In this document: in pieces, positions 1-6,014 of the stretch
Layout: each line of letters opens with the position of its first letter
Position numbering within the stretch: position 1 is the first letter of the stretch
Origin: an uncultured Clostridia bacterium
GTDB taxonomy: Bacteria > Bacillota > Clostridia > Christensenellales > Borkfalkiaceae
Direction: 5' to 3'
Length of the DNA: 10,439 nt
NCBI GenBank assembly: GCA_947630775.1
Contig: CANRIY010000053.1
Location: 1-10,439, forward strand
Position numbers and translations under genes: made by a program
Notes under the pieces: model-generated
The model's database searches: none
Seen by the model: the letters and a program-made list of their open reading frames with translations, nothing else
Told to the model about the DNA's origin: nothing

Positions 1-5
1 TTTGC

Positions 6-28
6 GCCAAAGATTATCAATCTTTGGC
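6..28. repeat. Perfect 10-bp hairpin in the left spacer
   Basis: Positions 6-15 are the exact reverse complement of 19-28, with a 3-base ATC loop. An outer TTTGC at 1-5 can also pair with GCAAA at 35-39. No T-run follows on the plus strand, so it does not look like an intrinsic terminator. It lies beside other palindromic intergenic repeats and is probably part of a dispersed element cut by the window edge. Only the pairing is directly seen. Confidence 0.55.
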
Positions 29-76
29 AGAAGTGCAAAATTTTCCCTAAGAGGGGAAGCAAGGTGGCGCTCTCGG

Positions 77-126
77 CGCCCCTTTAGGGGAGCTGTCACG
101 CGCTCTTGCGTGACTGAGGGGTTTTT
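77..126 (+). repeat. Dispersed palindromic repeat, family A, copy 1
   Basis: The unit begins with a small palindrome (CCCCTTTAGGGG, 79-90), then an inverted repeat of GTCACGC (95-101) with GCGTGAC (108-114), then GAGGGGTTTTT (116-126). The same order of blocks recurs at 8189-8238 on the plus strand and, more diverged, on the minus strand at 10382-10431. All copies lie between genes. The short open frame crossing it has no ribosome-binding site and no recognisable protein, so I treat this as non-coding repeat DNA. The mechanism of spread is unknown. Confidence 0.6.
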
Positions 127-180
127 GTTCCGATTACCCTGCGCGCGTTCCCAATTACGTCATGGTGGCGGGGGTGCGGC

Positions 181-324
181 GTCATCCTGAGACAATGAAA
201 AAGAACGGAGTCCACGGAAGAATGTCCCGAAGGATCTCGCCGCTACAGCGTATTGTTTGCCCCCCGCGAGATTCTTCGGAAATTGCAATTCGGACTGCGT
301 ATTGCCTGTTCGGCTCAGAATGAC
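181..324. repeat. Inverted pair of family B repeat halves (MITE-like)
   Basis: The left half starts with GTCATCCTGAG (181-191) and ends with CGAAGGATCTCGC (228-240). The right half is the reverse complement of the same scheme: GCGAGATTCTTCGG (266-279) and CTCAGAATGAC (314-324). Together they form a head-to-head pair that could fold into a long imperfect hairpin. A compact single copy with the same ends (GTCATTCTGAGC to CGAAGAATCTCGC) lies at 10191-10224, so this is a family with conserved ends and variable middles. No transposase is present, and mobility is inference. Confidence 0.6.
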
Positions 325-457
325 GCGGGAGGCCGGCGGATAAGAAAGGATGACGCCGCGCCAATATTTTCGGTATAAAATACATAAAAATATGTATAGT
401 CGGCAATTTTTTCTTTATATTTCAATAATTTATCACATATATGCGCCTATGATTCGG
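325..457. other. AT-rich gene-free spacer upstream of the large operon
   Basis: No coding region is supported here. Composition shifts from GC-rich repeat DNA to AT-rich DNA, as expected just upstream of a promoter. The only structure seen is a weak 6-bp inverted repeat, ATACAT (380-385) with ATGTAT (392-397). It could be an operator, but it is too short and AT-rich to claim. Confidence 0.4.
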
Positions 458-487
458 TTGACAAAGAAAGATCGCGTGTGATACAAT
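458..487 (+). promoter_or_regulatory. Sigma-A-type promoter with extended -10
   Basis: A perfect -35 box TTGACA (458-463) is followed by an 18-bp spacer and the -10 box TACAAT (482-487), one mismatch from TATAAT. TG at 479-480 one base upstream adds an extended -10 element. Transcription should start around 494, leaving a leader of roughly 30 nt before the ATG at 526. That is too short for a riboswitch. This promoter probably drives all three downstream plus-strand genes. Confidence 0.85.
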
Positions 488-511
488 AAATATGGAAAAT
501 TTTTTTGGATC

Positions 512-520
512 AAAAGGAGG
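512..520 (+). promoter_or_regulatory. Ribosome-binding site that fixes the start of the large lipoprotein
   Basis: AAAAGGAGG lies 5 bases before the ATG at 526. An in-frame TTG at 505 would lie upstream of this site and would put extra residues in front of the signal peptide, so 526 is the supported start. Confidence 0.85.
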
Positions 521-525
521 CAATC

Positions 526-3500
526 ATGAAAGCCTTGAGAAAAAGTTTGATTTGGGTCCTCAGCCTCATGCTTTTCCTCTCTGTCGGGCTGTTTTTGGCA
601 GCTTGCGGCGATGATAGGGAGAACGATGGGGAGGAGGACTCCGCAAAGGACGTCGCCTATACGGTGGACGTCTATCTCGAAGCCGAGGACGGCACGTATG
701 CACGCAGTGCGGAGCATTCCTCTTCCGCGACGGGCAAGGCCGGCACTTCCGTGACGGTAACTCCCCCCACGATCGGCGGCTATGTCTTCGACGGGACCCA
801 CGAGGGTACCGTGGTCACCAAGACGCTCTCCGAAAATGCGGCGGAGAACGTATTCAGCCTGTATTACGATCTCGCGGCGGTGGCAGGTTCCGTTGAATAT
901 AACGCCAATTTGCCCGCGGGCACACCCGTCAAAGGCTCCGTCGAAGGCGCTTCGGCGCAGGACGGCTATGTGACGGCGGCGGAAAACGGATTTCAGGCCT
1001 CGGGATACCGCTTCGCGGGCTGGAGCACCAAAACGGAAGGGAAGGCCGAGTATCAGCCGGGCGAGCGGGTCCCCGTCAGCGGCAATGTCACGCTCTATGC
1101 CGTTTGGGATAAAGCCCTCAAAGACAGGTTCGGCGGCATCGACCTCATCTACCTTCTCAGCAACGAGGAGGGGGTCGCCGTTCTCGAACGCGGCGGCGTA
1201 GAGTTCCGCGGCGAATATAAAGGCGACCAATTTACCTTCAAGAACGATGCGGGCGAGACCGTGCTCGAAGGCAAACTCTTCGGCACCACCTTCAACTACC
1301 GCCGTCCCGAGATCAAGGGCACCTATAAATTCTATAATTTCTATATGCCGAAGACGGAGGACGAGGAGCGTCTCGATCCCACCGAAACGCTCACCGTGGA
1401 CGAATACGGCAGTGCGACGCACGTCTATCTTGACGAACAGGGCAAGACCGTCCGCCAGACGGGCTCGATTATTTACAACGCCCCCACGGATGAGTACCTC
1501 TTCACGGATTCGGATGGGAACGGCTTCGTCTATGCGCTCGGCGTGCTTCCGGGAGATGACGTCATGTCCACGGAGGACGATATCCCCGTATTCTGCGCGA
1601 CGTACGGCGAGGGCGGCACTTACATAGAGTTCCTCACCGCGGACGGCGTAAGCGGAAATGTCGGCGGTGCGCAACTCATTCTCGATGGCTACGGCAGTGT
1701 GATTCTCGACTACGACTGGTTCACGGGCGGCTATTACGTCGAAAACGTCTATGACAACGGTGCGGGCCTTTTGATGTACAGGATCGTCGCCGCGTTCGTA
1801 GACGAGTTCGGCATCATCGTCGATGCGGGCGAGACTTACACCCTCTATTGCTATACCCTGCCGCTCAACAACGGCGTCTACGGCTATGTGGAGGCGCGCG
1901 CCGAACGGGGCGAATATAAGGCCAAGACCGCATCGGGCGAAAAGCTCGTTTTAGACGGCTACGGGGTCCTTCCCGACAGCGCCGTCTATACCGATGCAAC
2001 GGGGAAGCAGCAGAGCGGAACATACACCATTTCCTCCTCTCCCCGCCTCACGGGCACGGTCATCACGGTCAACCTGACGGAAGCGTCGGGGCGGCCTACG
2101 GGAAAGACGTTGCGGTTCCTCGTGAACAGTGAGGGATTCCAACCGCTCAGCGGCACGGAGAAAGAAGAATCTAAGGAATATATCTGGCTCCACGACAGCG
2201 TGCTCGACTTCTCGCCCCTTCTCGTACTCTATGACGAGGACTACACCGAAGGCAGCGTTTCGGGCAAACGTGCGGAGTACTGGTGTTACAAGGATTCCGA
2301 GACCACGGTTCTGGAACTTGCGGCAAGCGGCTATGTGACGGAAGATGTGCTCGAGGGCGGAAACAACCCCGTCATGTATACCTGGCACAAGACGAAATCG
2401 GAGACGGGCTTCGAGAGCATGGTGGCAAACGAGCTTAAATTCCTGCTTGACGCTACGGTGGACTCCAACTATCTCACCCGCGACGTCTATATTGTCTTTG
2501 AGCGGGACGGGACGCCCCTCTACACCGTTCTTTCGGACAGCGAGGATTCGGGGGCGCAGATCTGGTACCAGAGCGTCGGGACCAACACCCTCGGCTCTCT
2601 CTATATCGATGCGGACGGCAACCATTATGCGGGCGGGTTTACCGTCGATACGCAGGGCTACTATTTCGGCACGGTCGGTCTCTTTATCTACTATGACGAG
2701 ACGGGCATGTACCACATTATTTATTCGGATCTTCAGCTTGACACTGCGGGGAACCCCGTCTCCTTTACTCTTCTTCCCGAGAACGGCGCGGACGAGGTCG
2801 GCATGCTCCTCATGGGCGACGACGGCTCCATGCAGACGGATGCCACCATGCTCCTGCGCGGGAACGATCAGGCGCTCTATTCCGCGACGGGCGATTTCAT
2901 GAATGCGAGCGCTTTCACGCGCGGCAAGCTCGAATATAAGGGCGAGACCGATCTCGGCGACGACATCTGGGCGTTCGTCACGGATGCGGGCGTCGAGCAG
3001 TTCAGGCTCATCTACTATTTCGACGAATTTAACGAAATGGGTTTGGTGACGGAGATCATTCTCTACCATAGATACAACGCGCAGGTCGCGGGGACGTACA
3101 CCTCCGGTGCGGAGAAGCTCACCCTCGACGGTTACCGCGGCGCATCCTATCAGGACGCGGACGGCACAAAGCTTTCGGGGTACTATCATCTGAGTACGGA
3201 CGGCACGGCGGTCTACCTTTCCGCCTTCACGGGAGAGGAGCATGTCTTCCGTCTGGACGGCAAATCGTTCATCGCGCTCGACGGCCTCTACGGCGAACAA
3301 AAACTGTACAGGCACAATACCGAGTATACCCTCAAATTCGACGGAATGGGCAACGTGGAAGCAAAGGTAGGGAATCAATCCATCGGCGTCGGCTTCTACG
3401 ATTTCCTCAACGAGGAGAAGACGGAAGTTGAGATCGTCATCGATCTCAAGGTCGAGGGCACGGAGGTCATCGTGCTTCAAGTCGGGGACAACGGACTCTC

Positions 3501-5178
3501 TGAACGCGCCGAAGAGGGGAAGATCTATATCAGCGACGGGTGGGGCATTCTCATCCTCGACGGGTACGGACAGGCGACCTATTACTACGAACAGGGTACG
3601 GGCAGCGCGACGGGGCACGTCACCTATATCGACCGCGCGGACGGCTTCATCAGGATCCGCTATGACGAATCCCTCACCGACCAGTACTTTGTACTCCAAG
3701 ACGTCAAAGGCTCCGAGTACGGCAAGTTCTCTGCACCCGCGTACCTTCGCACCAACCTCATCTACTTCTCCGAAGGATTCAAGGTCATCGCCTACGGTAT
3801 CGACGGATTCGCACAGATCGATAATTCCAGCGGCTGTTACAATATCACAGACGGTCAGGCAAAGGTCTACCTCGAGAACGCGCAGACGGGCGGATTTGAC
3901 AAGCATGTCTACCCCGCGCCCACGGGCGCGCAGATCTATCCCGTGGGAGAGGAGAAGTATTACCTCTTCACGGGCGCAGACGGCGGCAAGGTCACTCTGA
4001 CGGGGACCATCCGTATCGGTGCGGCAGGATACGGGGACATCGGTGACGTGACGCTCTCCTTCACGATCACGAGCTCTTCGCTCGACGATATTTCGGCGAC
4101 CCTGACGGTGAAAGGAAAGTCCTACACCTTGGGGTTCACCAACCACTACATCGATCCCGACACGAAGAGGATCGTCATCGGCACGGCGCTCTCCAACCGT
4201 ACGACGTATGAGTACTACCCCATCGAAGTGCACTATATCCCGTCCTATATCGAGGGCGAGACGCCGGTTGCGACATTCAGCGTGAACGGCGAAATCAAAT
4301 CGACCCTCATCGATTATTCGGACGCGTTAGCCCATCAGGAGGATCCCGGGCGCCAGATCAGCACGCTCACCGAAAGTTATGTCGGGCTCGGGCCCTTCAC
4401 CCTCTCGGCGAGGAAGCTCTCGGGCACCCTCTACTGCGGCGATGTGACGCTCACCTTCGAAAATGCGGATATCGTCGAGATCTACCGTACCGAGGATCCG
4501 CTCCAAATGACGGTGACGATCCGCTATCTCGCCGAATTCAACTTTGGCGGCGACCACTATGCGGTCATTTACGAGAGGGAGATCGACGGCTACTACACCC
4601 TCTATCAGGTCGTCAAGTACGACACGTTTGAATCGAACGGCTACACCGTCGGCGTCGGCAGATACTTCTACAGCAACGAGGGCTATTCGTTCATCGTAGA
4701 TTACAAGAAGGGGGATCTCAGCTCCGTCCAGCTCTATAAGGACGGCAAGGTCCTTCCCGCATACAACTCCCTGACCGACCCCCGCGAAAACACCGCATGG
4801 ATGATCCTTCCCGATGTGGACGATACGCACGTCGGCTACTTCTTCCAAGTGACGATGGCGGAGGGCGAGCCCACGGCGGCTACCGTGACGGAATACACCT
4901 TTGTGCAGGGACTCACGGGAGAAGAAGCGGCCGATCCCGCATACGTGAACTTCTTCATCGATAAGGCTACGGGAGAGATCAAGCTTGTGGCGTTCCTGTC
5001 CTATGTCGAAGGCACGATCACCTTCATGGATATCGAGAGCGTCGAGGCTGTCAGCAAATACCAGTTCACCGTTACCGACACGGACGGACAGAACTATACC
5101 GTCACCGTCGTCTGTGATGAAGAGAGCGGCGAGCCGCTCACGGACAGCTTCGGCCAGTGGCTCATCGAGGTGACTTGA
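526..5178 (+). CDS. Giant surface lipoprotein with InlB-like and LDGYG-type repeats
   Basis: This encodes a 1550-residue exported protein of unknown function. The N-terminus is a lipoprotein signal peptide: basic MKALRK, a hydrophobic core, then LAAC with the lipid-modified cysteine at residue 27, followed by an acidic linker. Two InlB B-type (Listeria-Bacteroides) repeat-like modules follow at about 45-115 and 121-196; the second has the typical GW (165-166) and YAVWDK end. The rest is beta-rich and contains a recurring LxLDGYG-type motif with its Asp at residues 292 (degenerate), 387, 477, 868, 939 (degenerate) and 1012. The motif is usually followed by a Tyr/Asp/Gly-rich hairpin and GxY. 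There is no LPXTG sorting signal or C-terminal membrane segment, so lipid is the likely anchor. Only six cysteines follow the lipobox (357, 442, 587, 1104, 1304, 1530), none in CXXC. It is first in an operon, 13 bp before the next gene. An adhesin, scaffold or redox client are all possible; I do not recognise a catalytic domain. Confidence 0.9.
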   Translation: MKALRKSLIWVLSLMLFLSVGLFLAACGDDRENDGEEDSAKDVAYTVDVYLEAEDGTYARSAEHSSSATGKAGTSVTVTPPTIGGYVFDGTHEGTVVTKTLSENAAENVFSLYYDLAAVAGSVEYNANLPAGTPVKGSVEGASAQDGYVTAAENGFQASGYRFAGWSTKTEGKAEYQPGERVPVSGNVTLYAVWDKALKDRFGGIDLIYLLSNEEGVAVLERGGVEFRGEYKGDQFTFKNDAGETVLEGKLFGTTFNYRRPEIKGTYKFYNFYMPKTEDEERLDPTETLTVDEYGSATHVYLDEQGKTVRQTGSIIYNAPTDEYLFTDSDGNGFVYALGVLPGDDVMSTEDDIPVFCATYGEGGTYIEFLTADGVSGNVGGAQLILDGYGSVILDYDWFTGGYYVENVYDNGAGLLMYRIVAAFVDEFGIIVDAGETYTLYCYTLPLNNGVYGYVEARAERGEYKAKTASGEKLVLDGYGVLPDSAVYTDATGKQQSGTYTISSSPRLTGTVITVNLTEASGRPTGKTLRFLVNSEGFQPLSGTEKEESKEYIWLHDSVLDFSPLLVLYDEDYTEGSVSGKRAEYWCYKDSETTVLELAASGYVTEDVLEGGNNPVMYTWHKTKSETGFESMVANELKFLLDATVDSNYLTRDVYIVFERDGTPLYTVLSDSEDSGAQIWYQSVGTNTLGSLYIDADGNHYAGGFTVDTQGYYFGTVGLFIYYDETGMYHIIYSDLQLDTAGNPVSFTLLPENGADEVGMLLMGDDGSMQTDATMLLRGNDQALYSATGDFMNASAFTRGKLEYKGETDLGDDIWAFVTDAGVEQFRLIYYFDEFNEMGLVTEIILYHRYNAQVAGTYTSGAEKLTLDGYRGASYQDADGTKLSGYYHLSTDGTAVYLSAFTGEEHVFRLDGKSFIALDGLYGEQKLYRHNTEYTLKFDGMGNVEAKVGNQSIGVGFYDFLNEEKTEVEIVIDLKVEGTEVIVLQVGDNGLSERAEEGKIYISDGWGILILDGYGQATYYYEQGTGSATGHVTYIDRADGFIRIRYDESLTDQYFVLQDVKGSEYGKFSAPAYLRTNLIYFSEGFKVIAYGIDGFAQIDNSSGCYNITDGQAKVYLENAQTGGFDKHVYPAPTGAQIYPVGEEKYYLFTGADGGKVTLTGTIRIGAAGYGDIGDVTLSFTITSSSLDDISATLTVKGKSYTLGFTNHYIDPDTKRIVIGTALSNRTTYEYYPIEVHYIPSYIEGETPVATFSVNGEIKSTLIDYSDALAHQEDPGRQISTLTESYVGLGPFTLSARKLSGTLYCGDVTLTFENADIVEIYRTEDPLQMTVTIRYLAEFNFGGDHYAVIYEREIDGYYTLYQVVKYDTFESNGYTVGVGRYFYSNEGYSFIVDYKKGDLSSVQLYKDGKVLPAYNSLTDPRENTAWMILPDVDDTHVGYFFQVTMAEGEPTAATVTEYTFVQGLTGEEAADPAYVNFFIDKATGEIKLVAFLSYVEGTITFMDIESVEAVSKYQFTVTDTDGQNYTVTVVCDEESGEPLTDSFGQWLIEVT

Positions 5179-5191
5179 TCGGAGGAAACTT

Positions 5192-6004
5192 ATGAAGCAT
5201 CGGGTACAGGTGCGGTTCTGGTACGGGATCTTTCTCTCCGTATTCACCGCAGTGCTCGCAATTGTTCTCATCATTCTCGCGGCGCAGATCTATTACGCCG
5301 ACCCGAACGGTGATCCGTACAGCCGCGCCCTTGTGGGGGAGCGGCTGTCTCCCTTGCTTGCGCCCGCGATCCTATACCTTGCCGCCGTCATCGGCGGGTT
5401 CGTCCTTGCGGCGCTCTTCCCCCTGCCCAAGGAGAAGGAACGTTCCTCCCTCTTCCTCTCCTACAAGCGCCTGAGAGCCAAAGTGCCTCAGGGGAGCGGC
5501 GAGGAGTTTTCGGCGGAGCGGGGGAAGCTTAAAAAGTACGAAACCGTCCGTCTCGCCGTCTGGGGAGTCTGTGCGGCGGTCTCGCTCGCGGCGGCGATCG
5601 TCACGATATGCTACCTTGCCGATCTCTCGCACTTTACGGGGCAGGAGATCAGCGGGGAGGTCCTGCGCATGCTCCGCTTCTGCCTGCCCTTCATCGGCGC
5701 GGCGATCCTTCTCTGGATCGGGGCGGCGCTGTACGAGACGTTCACGCTCAAACGCCGCCTTACATGCGTTAAAAAACTGCTCGTGCTCGGGAAGGGGGCG
5801 CCTGCGGAAGAGCCCTTTGGCCTTGCCGTCGCGGCAGAACGTGCACTCGGCGTGGTGCGCTCGGAGAAGGCGCTGTGGATCATCCGCGGCGCGGTGCTCG
5901 TCCTCGGGGTCACCTTTCTCGTCCTCGGGATCGTGAACGGCGGCGCGGGCGACGTCTATACCAAGGCGATCAAGATATGCACCGAGTGCATCGGTCTCGG
6001 TTAA
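5192..6004 (+). CDS. Five-helix membrane protein with C-terminal CTEC motif (CD1871A-like tail)
   Basis: This is a 270-residue membrane protein with GGAGG (5181-5185) six bases before its ATG. Hydrophobic segments lie at about 12-31, 56-76, 121-142, 163-181 and 228-248. The loops at 79-120 and 182-227 are rich in Lys/Arg, which places the N-terminus inside and the C-terminus outside. The last 40 residues (a helix, then KAIKICTECIGLG with C263 and C266) match my memory of the small CD1871A-family CXXC proteins of Clostridia. Those are normally short stand-alone proteins found near polyferredoxins. Residues 1-225 match nothing I recognise. The next gene's ribosome-binding site overlaps this stop codon, so the two are tightly coupled. 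I infer that the outward CTEC exchanges electrons with the next protein's thioredoxin domain. The family link is from memory and needs a profile search. Confidence 0.85.
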   Translation: MKHRVQVRFWYGIFLSVFTAVLAIVLIILAAQIYYADPNGDPYSRALVGERLSPLLAPAILYLAAVIGGFVLAALFPLPKEKERSSLFLSYKRLRAKVPQGSGEEFSAERGKLKKYETVRLAVWGVCAAVSLAAAIVTICYLADLSHFTGQEISGEVLRMLRFCLPFIGAAILLWIGAALYETFTLKRRLTCVKKLLVLGKGAPAEEPFGLAVAAERALGVVRSEKALWIIRGAVLVLGVTFLVLGIVNGGAGDVYTKAIKICTECIGLG

Positions 6005-6009
6005 GGAGG
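6004..6009 (+). promoter_or_regulatory. Ribosome-binding site overlapping the upstream stop; selects ATG 6015
   Basis: AGGAGG at 6004-6009 shares its first base with the TAA stop of the preceding gene. It lies 5 bases before the ATG at 6015 and only 2 before the in-frame GTG at 6012, so ATG 6015 is preferred. The overlap suggests translational coupling of the two membrane proteins. Confidence 0.8.
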
Positions 6010-6014
6010 GAGTG

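Noticed and set aside
2..190. Short plus-strand open frame at the left edge
   Set aside because: It runs through palindromic repeats, lacks a ribosome-binding site and gives an Arg-rich, featureless peptide.
77..324. CRISPR array
   Set aside because: The repeats differ in sequence, orientation and spacing, there are no regular spacers and no cas genes.
380..397. ATACAT/ATGTAT inverted repeat as an operator
   Set aside because: Six base pairs in AT-rich DNA are easily met by chance, and it lies about 60 bp upstream of the -35 box.
433..1674. 413-aa minus-strand open frame
   Set aside because: Antisense to the lipoprotein N-terminus and running through its promoter. No start signal or protein family is recognisable.
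1951..4233. 760-aa minus-strand open frame inside the giant lipoprotein gene
   Set aside because: It is fully antisense to a frame that has a promoter, ribosome-binding site, lipobox and recognisable repeats. It has no ribosome-binding site or domain of its own. Its Val/Arg/Asp-rich make-up is what codon bias of the plus-strand gene produces on the opposite strand.
4327..5274. 315-aa minus-strand open frame
   Set aside because: Covers the end of one real gene and the start of the next on the opposite strand; no ribosome-binding site and no recognisable domain.
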